Shown here piece after piece: positions 1 through 5,606 of a stretch of 6,152 nucleotides of DNA. Within the stretch, counting starts at the first letter, position 1; the number at the start of each line of letters is the position of its first letter. Source of the DNA: an uncultured Hungatella sp. (GTDB taxonomy: Bacteria > Bacillota > Clostridia > Lachnospirales > Lachnospiraceae); assembly GCA_910586845.1 (NCBI GenBank), contig CAJUJV010000115.1:1-6152 (forward strand), given 5' to 3'. Both the position numbers and the translations under genes were made by a program. The notes beneath the pieces were generated by a model. It was not told where the DNA came from. It saw only the letters and a program-made list of their open reading frames with translations, and made no database searches.

Positions 1-297
1 CCTGACGCCGATGGCCCTGGCTCTGTCGTAAGTATCGTCATAGGCCAGGGACGAGATCATGACGATCCTGGCATCCGGATGCTGTTTCAGAATAATCTCG
101 GAGGCGTCCAGTCCATCCATCCCTGTCATGATAATATCCATTGTCACCAGATCAGGCTTTATCTGGTCATACTGGGCGATGGCGTCCTCACCGCTGCGGC
201 AGTACGCGGCGATCTCGTAATCCGTGCCCTTCAAAACATCACCCAGCTGAACCCGTACCAGTCGGGAATCATCTACTACCATAACTCGCTTGCTCAT
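1..297 (-). CDS. CheY-like stand-alone response regulator, 3' end missing
   Basis: Receiver domain, cut at the left edge after 99 residues, so the last strand and helix and the conserved Lys are outside the window. Visible in the sequence: the acidic pair Asp9-Asp10, the phosphoacceptor Asp54 in a MDIIM context, the MDG turn at 60-62, and the switch Ser82 in MISS (the usual Thr/Ser site). The proline that normally follows the phosphoacceptor by four residues is Thr58 here. The ATG at 297 is preceded by GGGAG with 10-nt spacing, in a 20-nt gap after the cheX-like stop codon, so this is the last visible gene of the operon. Role by family: accepts phosphate from a kinase HPt domain, here probably the hybrid kinase at 1216-3987, and is a likely CheX substrate. 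Whether a further output domain follows cannot be seen. The receiver assignment is secure; the role is inferred. Confidence 0.93.
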   Translation of the reverse strand, partial: MSKRVMVVDDSRLVRVQLGDVLKGTDYEIAAYCRSGEDAIAQYDQIKPDLVTMDIIMTGMDGLDASEIILKQHPDARIVMISSLAYDDTYDRARAIGVR

Positions 298-317
298 TTC
301 CTAAATACTCCCTTCTC

Positions 318-806
318 TTAATCTTCATCCGAAATGTTTTCATTGGGGCCAGAACATGGCACATGGTGAATGAACTGGGCGCCCTTGCTGTATTCATCCG
401 AATAGGTAAGCATGAACTGGATCTCCTGTCCCTCAGGCTCATATCGTCCGTGATAAAATACAGGCGGAGCGAAATGAGCAGGAACCTGTGTGGCCTTAAA
501 CATAGCCGCGGCGATCCTGCCGCAGAGCACATTGAAATACTCTTTGCTGAACTCCTCCAGGTCCTCAGGGCTGACGGATTCCTCATGAAATGAAATGCTG
601 GCCATGCGGTACAAAAGCTCCCTGTCAGCGCAGAGGGTAAGGCTGGTGCGGAACCCTCTGTCAAAGGTGATCTGTACCGTACAGAGATCTTCCCCCGGCG
701 ACTGATTTTCCTGGTGGAGGCGCACGCCTGCGGTACACTCTGTCACATCCTGGACAGCCTGGTCCAATATCTTTTCAAGTTCTTCCTTCGACATAGCAGT
801 ATTCAT
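318..806 (-). CDS. CheX-like chemotaxis phosphatase (response-regulator phosphatase)
   Basis: Protein of 162 residues, near the usual CheX length of about 155. It has the CheX/CheC/FliM-type layout: an N-terminal helix (about 7-24) leading to TAGV at 25-28, a beta-rich middle with a hydrophobic strand at 54-60, an acidic helix (80-103), then a C-terminal beta part. The catalytic Glu-x-x-Asn motif of CheC/CheX phosphatases is present as Glu89-Tyr-Phe-Asn92, followed by a helix resembling the NMIAGNA segment of the family. In the family these residues position water to hydrolyse the receiver aspartyl phosphate. The start at 806 abuts the stop codon of the upstream receiver gene exactly (TAGATG). 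It is served by AAGGAG at 815-820 inside that gene, with 8-nt spacing; Met5 as start would be spaced too far. Likely substrates are the two receivers encoded on either side. No flagellar gene is visible, so a motor role is not shown. Confidence 0.85.
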   Translation of the reverse strand: MNTAMSKEELEKILDQAVQDVTECTAGVRLHQENQSPGEDLCTVQITFDRGFRTSLTLCADRELLYRMASISFHEESVSPEDLEEFSKEYFNVLCGRIAAAMFKATQVPAHFAPPVFYHGRYEPEGQEIQFMLTYSDEYSKGAQFIHHVPCSGPNENISDED

Positions 807-1223
807 CTATTCATCTCCTTCCTCATTTTCCGTCTCATCCTGTCCGAAAACCCGGCGGACTCTTTTGAGCAGTTCCACTGAGGAAAATGGTTTCAGCAGA
901 TAATCGTGGATTCCCAGTTTGGCGCTCTCCACAACCATATCCCTGCTCTCCACGCCTGTAAGCATGATCACCGGTATGTCTTTACATTCTTCTCTTCTGC
1001 GGATTTCCCGCAGGGTCTCGATGCCATCCTGCTGGGCCATGCGGATATCAAGAAGAATCAGATCCGGCTTTTCCAGATCCAGGTACCTTAAAGCCCGCAT
1101 CCCTGAATTGATGGTAATCAGCTCGTAATCATTCCGCAGGATGCTGGAAATCCGGGTCAAGATGATCACATCGTCATCCACCGCCAAAATCCGTTTTTTG
1201 AGACCTTCCCCCATTTCACTCAT
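807..1223 (-). CDS. stand-alone receiver-domain response regulator
   Basis: Protein of 138 residues made of a single receiver domain (about 10-126) and an acidic tail. Key residues seen: acidic cluster Asp16-Asp18, phosphoacceptor Asp59, switch Thr89 in MLTG, and Lys111 in LLKPF. The usual MPxMDG loop reads MAQQDG (62-67), so the conserved Pro is Ala63 and the second Met is Gln65. The ATG at 1223 is chosen because AAGGAGG (1233-1239) precedes it with 9-nt spacing. The frame is open further upstream to 1352, but that part lies inside the kinase gene. The gene overlaps the kinase stop codon by 8 nt, which implies translational coupling. The Glu/Asp-rich tail contains the Shine-Dalgarno site of the next gene. 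No output domain is present. It most likely takes phosphate from the kinase HPt domain (His774) and may act by protein-protein contact or as a phosphate shuttle. Confidence 0.93.
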   Translation of the reverse strand: MSEMGEGLKKRILAVDDDVIILTRISSILRNDYELITINSGMRALRYLDLEKPDLILLDIRMAQQDGIETLREIRRREECKDIPVIMLTGVESRDMVVESAKLGIHDYLLKPFSSVELLKRVRRVFGQDETENEEGDE

Positions 1224-3987
1224 TGCCTTCTTCCTCCTTTTCAAGTGAGCCCAGAAGCCATCCAAGCAGCTCCTCGGCCTTGTCATCTTCATACAATCGC
1301 AGCTGTTCCTGTATCTCCAAAAGCCGCTCTTCCCCGTCCCCGGGCAGTTCATGGGTCAGCATTGTCTCCACCCTCTCCCCGCACTTTTGAGAACGAAAAT
1401 GTTTCAGTTCTTCCAGAGCCGCCGCTGTCTCTTCCCTAAACTCATGGATAGTCAGGCAGGGGAGTTTTTCTTTCCGCCCCTTTTCCTGTCTCCGCTTTTC
1501 CAGATACCGTCTGATATTCACCAGCAGTTTCTCGTATTCTGTCATCAAAAGAGGGAATTGGCTGTGGATAAATTCCATGTCACCCTGTACGGCGGCGTTC
1601 TCATGGGCCCGGGCCATGGCGGACACCTCCATGGCTCCGATATTGGCGGAAGCGCTTTTAAGCCCGTGAACCTCGATCTGATAGCGCAGGGGATCGGAAT
1701 CCACCACCTGATGGAGAAGCTCAATCTTCCTCTTTCCGTCTATACAGTAGAGATCCAGCAGTTCCACAAACCCCTCTTCATCGCCGGAATAATATTGGGT
1801 CACAGCCTCCATATCCACCCCGTCGATCTGGACAGCCGAGGGGTCCAGGGGTTTGGATTCCTCCTCCGTGTCTCCCGTCTGCCTATATTTCTCCGGAACC
1901 CAGCGCAGCAGAAGCTGGTTCAGCTCTGTCCTGTCCAGAGGCTTGGCGATAAAATCCTGGAAACCGTGTTCCAGAAAACGCTCCCTCATGCCTTCCATGG
2001 CATTGGCTGTGAGAGCGACCATGACGGGAGCGGTCCCGTTGTCGCCGCAGTCTCTCCGGATGATCTCCGCCGCCTCCACGCCGTCCATATCCGGCATCAT
2101 GTGGTCCATGAAGATGAGATCGTACCGGTCAGAGCGGACCCGCTCAATGGCCTCCGGCCCGCTTTCCGCCTCGGTGAGATCAAAGGCGTAGTTTTTCAAA
2201 AAGCCTCTGGCCACCTTCCGGTTGATCACATTGTCATCTACGATCAGCACTTTCACCCCAGGGGCCGTAAATCCGTCCGTGACCTTCTGCTCTGTCTGGG
2301 GGGCCTCCTTCATCTCCGAAACCGGCTGCCGGTCCACGATTTTCTGGGGAATGGTGATGGTGACGGTGGTTCCCTTGCCATAGACGCTTTCCACCTGGAT
2401 AGTGCCCTTCATCAGCTCCACCAGATGTTTTACAATGGCAAGTCCCAGCCCCGTGCCCTCCACGCTCCGGTTTCGCCTGGAATCCACCTGACGGAAATCC
2501 TCGAAAATCTTCTGAAGGTCTTCCTCCCGGATACCGCAGCCCGTATCCTCCACGCAGAAGGTGAGCAGCTCCTCGTCGTTGTCCCTGCCGGGTTTCCCCG
2601 TAATATAGGCCCGCACATAGCCTTTCTTCGTAAATTTTATGGCATTGCTGAGAATGTTCAGGAGGATCTGCTTGATCCTGCCGTCATCGCCGCTGTAGCG
2701 GCAGGGTATGGTCTCATCACACTCATATTTCAGGAGTTCCATTTTTCCCGCTTCCACCTTGGACAGGTCCAGGATGTCGTTGATGATGGTCAGCAGGTTT
2801 CTGGCGGCGGACTGTACATCCTTGGCATAGCCGTAGATCTCCGTGTCTCCGCATTCCTCCATGATGATGTCATTGAGACCAATGATGGCGTTCATGGGAG
2901 TCCGTATCTCGTGGGACATGTTGGCCAGGAACTCGCTTTTGGCGATGCTGGCCTTCTCCGCCTGACGCCGCACCCGCTTGATCTCATTAATATAGGACTT
3001 GATATCGGTCATATCCAGGATCAAAATAACAGACCCCTGTATCTTGCCGTTCTCGTCTACGATATGCTTGCTGTGGCTTTCGTAGTGCTGTCCGCTGATG
3101 GAAAAGCTCTGGGGGATATCACTGTTCAGCATTTCCTCCCGGAAACCCTCCACTGCCCGGATATTCTCTCCCGGTCTGTGGGCGGACAGAGAGGTGAAGA
3201 TATCCGCCGCCGCCCGGTTGTAGCTGACCAGCCGGTCGTGATCATCCAGCGCGATGACGCCGTCGCCCATGCTCTCAAGAACCTTTTCCGCAGCCAGATA
3301 ACGGAAATCATAATTGCGACGGCTCCAGATGACGATGACCACCATGGACATGGAAATGGTCAGGGTCACTGGCGTCAGGTCAAAGATGTTGACGATTTTA
3401 AGAATATAGGCCGCGAGCACGACCACAGGCAGGCCGGAAATGGTCAAGATGGTCCAGTACTGACGGTTGAGCTGCCGGTCCCTGCGTTCCCGGATAGCGC
3501 CCACCAGGGTGTAGATACAGAGGGCGTAAGGAATAATAATGTGGCCGATGAGAAAAAACACATACAGCGGCCCATAGGTAAGGATCACATAATGGAATCC
3601 ATCCCCTGCGGCTGTCCACTGGACATCCTGGTAAAAAAGACCGCGCCAGTTAAAAATCACTGTGGGCAGGGATAAAAAACTGACCGCGCCCAGAAGCCTT
3701 AAAAGCTTTTTGGGCGGCGTAACGGAACAATAGATGTAGATAAACCAGCAATAACAAAGGGGGGTAAAGGCGGACCCCACCTTTTCCACCGTCACCGCCG
3801 TCATGGCCGCTTCCACTGTGGGCGCGATCAATTCCAATAAATACCCTACGTTCTGTACCAGGGAACCGCAGAGAATCATGATCAGCAGCTTCTGCTCCCT
3901 GGCGCCGTCTCCGTTGAGGAGAAGGAATAAGGCTACAGCCGTAAGACATATGCCAAAACATTCCAATAGAATTACAAAATTTACCAT
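1216..3987 (-). CDS. 7TM hybrid sensor histidine kinase with PAS, receiver and HPt domains
   Basis: Membrane sensor kinase of 923 residues. Seven hydrophobic segments (about 4-24, 33-53, 65-87, 95-113, 134-162, 178-198, 205-222) match the N-terminal 7TM region known from Firmicutes kinases. Next come a PAS domain (about 232-330), a short helix, and HisKA with phospho-acceptor His359 in MSHEIRTP. The ATPase domain has Asn444/Asn448 in NILSN, the DTGCGI box at 481-486 and the GTGLGL box at 511-516. Then a receiver (about 577-697; Asp584-Asp585, Asp628, Thr660, Lys682) and an HPt domain with His774 in HGLKSAS. A Glu-rich tail of about 90 residues follows. Phosphate should pass His359-Asp628-His774-external receivers. 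Oddity: only 16 residues separate EAGKM (412-416) from the GDDGR segment (433-437). E. coli BarA, recalled from memory, has about 44, so the first strand and helix of the ATPase fold appear missing. The ATG at 3987 has AAGGA 8 nt upstream and overlaps the stop of the peptide gene. Confidence 0.96.
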   Translation of the reverse strand: MVNFVILLECFGICLTAVALFLLLNGDGAREQKLLIMILCGSLVQNVGYLLELIAPTVEAAMTAVTVEKVGSAFTPLCYCWFIYIYCSVTPPKKLLRLLGAVSFLSLPTVIFNWRGLFYQDVQWTAAGDGFHYVILTYGPLYVFFLIGHIIIPYALCIYTLVGAIRERRDRQLNRQYWTILTISGLPVVVLAAYILKIVNIFDLTPVTLTISMSMVVIVIWSRRNYDFRYLAAEKVLESMGDGVIALDDHDRLVSYNRAAADIFTSLSAHRPGENIRAVEGFREEMLNSDIPQSFSISGQHYESHSKHIVDENGKIQGSVILILDMTDIKSYINEIKRVRRQAEKASIAKSEFLANMSHEIRTPMNAIIGLNDIIMEECGDTEIYGYAKDVQSAARNLLTIINDILDLSKVEAGKMELLKYECDETIPCRYSGDDGRIKQILLNILSNAIKFTKKGYVRAYITGKPGRDNDEELLTFCVEDTGCGIREEDLQKIFEDFRQVDSRRNRSVEGTGLGLAIVKHLVELMKGTIQVESVYGKGTTVTITIPQKIVDRQPVSEMKEAPQTEQKVTDGFTAPGVKVLIVDDNVINRKVARGFLKNYAFDLTEAESGPEAIERVRSDRYDLIFMDHMMPDMDGVEAAEIIRRDCGDNGTAPVMVALTANAMEGMRERFLEHGFQDFIAKPLDRTELNQLLLRWVPEKYRQTGDTEEESKPLDPSAVQIDGVDMEAVTQYYSGDEEGFVELLDLYCIDGKRKIELLHQVVDSDPLRYQIEVHGLKSASANIGAMEVSAMARAHENAAVQGDMEFIHSQFPLLMTEYEKLLVNIRRYLEKRRQEKGRKEKLPCLTIHEFREETAAALEELKHFRSQKCGERVETMLTHELPGDGEERLLEIQEQLRLYEDDKAEELLGWLLGSLEKEEEGNE

Positions 3988-4115
3988 GCTTCTGTTCCTT
4001 CGCCGTTATCGTACTGCCAGTTTCCCTCACCGGTTTTCCATGTCCCGCCAAATGCTGCTGAAGTGGTCAGCAGGGTAAAGGCGGATGCTGCCAAAAATAC
4101 TTTTTTAACTCTCAC
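3981..4115 (-). CDS. 44-residue predicted secreted peptide, overlapping the kinase start
   Basis: Small gene starting with GTG at 4115. It has a strong Shine-Dalgarno site (GGGAGG at 4123-4128, 7-nt spacing) and a good promoter just upstream. The product starts MRVKK, followed by a hydrophobic core (6-21), a textbook Sec signal peptide. Cleavage is likely after Ala21 or Gly23, which leaves a mature peptide of 21-23 residues rich in Trp, Tyr and Gly (Trp26, Trp33, Tyr35, Trp44). The mature start, GTWKTGEG, resembles the first repeat of secreted cell-wall-binding proteins common in Lachnospiraceae (recalled, not searched), but it stops after less than one repeat. The TAA stop at 3981-3983 overlaps the kinase ATG by 7 nt in another frame, and the kinase Shine-Dalgarno site lies inside this gene. 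It could be a leader for translational coupling, a peptide signal sensed by the 7TM kinase, or the surviving 5' end of a larger secreted protein. Confidence 0.72.
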   Translation of the reverse strand: MRVKKVFLAASAFTLLTTSAAFGGTWKTGEGNWQYDNGEGTEAW

Positions 4116-4122
4116 ACTGTTA

Positions 4123-4128
4123 CCTCCC
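4123..4128 (-). promoter_or_regulatory. Shine-Dalgarno site setting the GTG start of the peptide gene
   Basis: GGGAGG on the minus strand, 7 nt before GTG at 4115 when the following T is counted as part of the site. An overlapping GTG two bases earlier (4115-4117) is followed at once by TGA, so only the GTG at 4113-4115 gives a reading frame. Confidence 0.75.
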
Positions 4129-4141
4129 AGGTTTTTCTTAA

Positions 4142-4170
4142 ATTTTAATAGTTTTATATGATATAGTCAA
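4142..4170 (-). promoter_or_regulatory. sigma-A-type promoter of the signalling operon
   Basis: On the minus strand, TTGACT (4165-4170) and TAAAAT (4142-4147) are separated by exactly 17 bp and are close to the TTGACA/TATAAT consensus. Transcription would start near 4135, giving a leader of about 20 nt before the GTG at 4115. This is the only strong promoter seen before the peptide-kinase-receiver-cheX-receiver group, whose genes are too tightly packed for others to be obvious. Confidence 0.72.
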
Positions 4171-4182
4171 TAAATTTATTGA
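4167..4182. promoter_or_regulatory. perfect 16-bp palindrome, possible operator
   Basis: TCAATAAATTTATTGA reads the same on both strands without a mismatch. It overlaps four bases of the operon -35 box (TTGACT, 4165-4170), a position where a bound dimeric regulator would block RNA polymerase. It also lies 24 bp before the ATG of the plus-strand reading frame, so it could serve both directions. The AT-rich context makes a chance palindrome more likely than in the rest of the window. Confidence 0.45.
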
Positions 4183-4205
4183 ATAATAACCGGTAATTGA
4201 AAATC

Positions 4206-4517
4206 ATGGTGTGGTTCAGAAGAATTAAAAAATTTGAAGAAATGCTGATCGAGGAAATTAACGGGCTTGGAATTAAGAATTTGCAGGTAAAAGCCCTTAA
4301 TTTGCTGAATGGTTTTTACGTCAATCTTGAATATCCACTGCCAAATGGACAGTCTGTCAGACTGCTTGAAGATAATAATGTATATTTGGGAAATCAAATT
4401 GAAATGCCCGGCAGCGGCAGGTGTTATGGCGTTGTGGCGGATGAGGCTTATCTCCTTGTGTGCGAATATGGATGCAACGGTGAGAAGCCGCAGATAATCC
4501 TGTACAAAAAAAGATGA
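4206..4517 (+). CDS. small hypothetical protein, AT-rich, possibly a remnant
   Basis: The only plausible plus-strand gene. From ATG at 4206 it encodes 103 residues; a TTG at 4197 would add three, and a TAA lies directly before that. I do not recognise the family. The N-terminal third is predicted helical and charged (KKFEEMLIEEI), with a Phe-Tyr-Val strand near 37-39. The rest looks like alternating beta strands with two Cys (about 75 and 89) and a basic end. No signal peptide or membrane segment is seen. No Shine-Dalgarno site precedes either start and no convincing plus-strand promoter is visible. G+C over 4201-4320 is about 34%, clearly below the neighbours, which suggests acquired DNA or a decayed fragment. 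It converges on the modA-like gene with 47 nt between stops. Open frame and protein-like composition support coding; expression is doubtful. Confidence 0.45.
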   Translation: MVWFRRIKKFEEMLIEEINGLGIKNLQVKALNLLNGFYVNLEYPLPNGQSVRLLEDNNVYLGNQIEMPGSGRCYGVVADEAYLLVCEYGCNGEKPQIILYKKR

Positions 4518-4528
4518 TTTTCTGCGGC
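4487..4528. terminator. inverted repeat between convergent genes, possible terminator
   Basis: GCCGCAGA (4487-4494) pairs with TCTGCGGC (4521-4528). After one T-T mismatch, AATC (4496-4499) pairs with GATT (4516-4519), giving a 12-pair imperfect stem around a 16-nt loop. The plus-strand stop codon (4515-4517) lies at the edge of the loop. No T-tract follows the stem in either direction, although read on the minus strand the loop itself has seven Ts. It could end transcripts from both converging genes or protect their 3' ends, but it is not a canonical intrinsic terminator. Confidence 0.4.
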
Positions 4529-4564
4529 CGGGGTAGTCTCCTGCCAGAGGCGTATCTGTTTTCC

Positions 4565-5470
4565 TTATTGTGCCATGGTAAAACCGACAGCCTCAAATAT
4601 TTCTGCACACTGGTCCGTTAAAAGATAATCCAGGAATGCCCTGGCCTCTTCCTGATTTTCGGAGATATTCAGGACAGCTGCCGGGTAGATTACCTGTCTG
4701 CACTGTCCTTCTTCTGCTTCATCCACCACGGTCAGACCTGCCGAAAAGGCATCCGTAGCATAGATAATGCCGCAGTCTACGGATGCTTCCTTCACCTGGG
4801 TCGTTACTTCCTTAACATTGGAACCATAAGTGATCTTAGAACTGGCTTCCAGCTGTTCCATGATCCCCAGGCCGGTGAGGATTTCCTTAGAATATGCACC
4901 TACCGGAACATCATCATTGCCCAGGCAGATCAGACTCGGTTTATTGGTTCCCAGATCTTCGAAGGAGTGAATGTCTGCCGGGTTGTCATCCGGTACAGCC
5001 AGTACGACCTTATTCTCCACCAGATTAAACCTGGTTTCCGGCAGAATAAAATCAAGTCTTTCCGTATTTACAGAGGGATCCGCCAGGATGTCTAACTGGT
5101 CCATCTGTTTCTGTGCCGCAGAAATAAAAATATCACAGTCTGCTCCCTCCTGAATCTGGGTCTTCAGGGTTCCGGAAGAATCAAAGGTATAGATAATCCT
5201 TACATTCGGATTCACTTCCTTATACATTTCGGCAATCTGAGTCAGGGTTTCTGTCATGGAAGCTGCCGCAAATACGATCAGATCCACAGGTTCTCCTTCT
5301 GCCGTTTCCGTCTCAGAGTCTGTCTGATTCCCGCCGTTTTCTGTTTCGGATGCAGTTGTCTTAGTGACTGCAGTTCCCTCTGTCATAGCCGCAGGCTTTG
5401 TCCTGCTGCATCCTGCCGCTATTCCGGAAATCAATCCGACTGCCGCGATTGCTGCCCAATATTTTTTCAT
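4565..5470 (-). CDS. modA: ModA-like molybdate-binding lipoprotein
   Basis: Substrate-binding protein of a molybdate/tungstate ABC importer, 301 residues. A lipoprotein signal ends in the lipobox IAAGC with Cys21, so it is anchored outside the membrane. A Ser/Thr/Glu-rich tether (about 27-60) precedes the binding fold. ModA-like motifs in order: FAAASMTETL (67-76), DSSGTLKTQI (97-106), NDDVPVGAYSKE (185-196), SNVKEV (217-222) and GIIYATDA (234-241). By analogy with E. coli ModA, Ser71, Ser99, the 189-192 loop, Val219 and Tyr237 should contact the oxyanion. The ATG at 5470 is chosen because it has AAAGGAAAG (5477-5485) upstream and begins the signal peptide; an in-frame ATG at 5512 would add 14 residues ahead of it. 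No modB or modC follows: the gene ends against a convergent reading frame, and an unrelated transporter lies upstream. Family assignment is strong; molybdate rather than tungstate or another oxyanion is inferred. Confidence 0.9.
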   Translation of the reverse strand: MKKYWAAIAAVGLISGIAAGCSRTKPAAMTEGTAVTKTTASETENGGNQTDSETETAEGEPVDLIVFAAASMTETLTQIAEMYKEVNPNVRIIYTFDSSGTLKTQIQEGADCDIFISAAQKQMDQLDILADPSVNTERLDFILPETRFNLVENKVVLAVPDDNPADIHSFEDLGTNKPSLICLGNDDVPVGAYSKEILTGLGIMEQLEASSKITYGSNVKEVTTQVKEASVDCGIIYATDAFSAGLTVVDEAEEGQCRQVIYPAAVLNISENQEEARAFLDYLLTDQCAEIFEAVGFTMAQ

Positions 5471-5534
5471 GTTCGTCTTTCCTTTCTGTATTTTATTAAT
5501 TTGCTGAATCATCTGGTTCCGGACACAGATTTGT

Positions 5535-5564
5535 ATTTTTTAAACCGTTCGCTTTTTATAAACC
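5535..5564 (-). repeat. short direct repeat upstream of the modA-like gene
   Basis: On the minus strand GGTTTATAAAAA (5553-5564) and GGTTTAAAAAAT (5535-5546) match at 10 of 12 bases, 18 bp apart, in the 146-nt gap between the transporter and the modA-like gene. This is where the modA promoter should be. No clear -35/-10 pair with normal spacing was found; TTGCCT with TTTATA would need a 19-bp spacer. The repeat may be an operator or only AT-rich sequence. Confidence 0.3.
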
Positions 5565-5577
5565 ATACGCCCATATA

Positions 5578-5606
5578 AAAAAGGCAAAATCCTATCCATG
5601 CACAGG
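5578..5606 (-). terminator. weak terminator candidate after the EamA-type gene
   Basis: On the minus strand, 10 nt after the transporter stop codon, CCTGT and ATAGG (5591-5606, one G-U pair, 6-nt loop) form a 5-bp stem. The T-rich stretch ATTTTGCCTTTTTT follows. The stem is short and AT-containing, so termination would be inefficient, and some read-through into the modA-like gene is possible. Confidence 0.3.

Noticed and set aside
269..664. A 131-codon minus-strand frame overlapping the cheX-like gene
   Set aside because: It is a shifted frame within the cheX-like gene and the start of the next receiver gene, Arg/Ser/Pro-rich, with no ribosome site.
1224..1352. N-terminal extension of the receiver at 807-1223 to an upstream ATG at 1352
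   Set aside because: The extension is inside the kinase gene in another frame, has no receiver-like sequence, and the ATG at 1223 has a strong AAGGAGG site at the right distance.
1351..3675. A very long open frame (774 codons) on the plus strand, opposite the kinase gene
   Set aside because: It lies wholly antisense to a kinase with all its domains in the right order. It has no Shine-Dalgarno site, no recognisable domain, and a His/Leu/Asp-rich composition typical of the complement of a coding frame in this G+C range.
4176..4397. A 73-codon minus-strand frame opposite the small plus-strand reading frame
   Set aside because: Composition (Ile/Phe/Gln-rich) looks like the complement of AT-rich DNA, and it overlaps the operator/promoter region of the signalling operon. 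The plus-strand frame is the more protein-like of the two, though weak itself.
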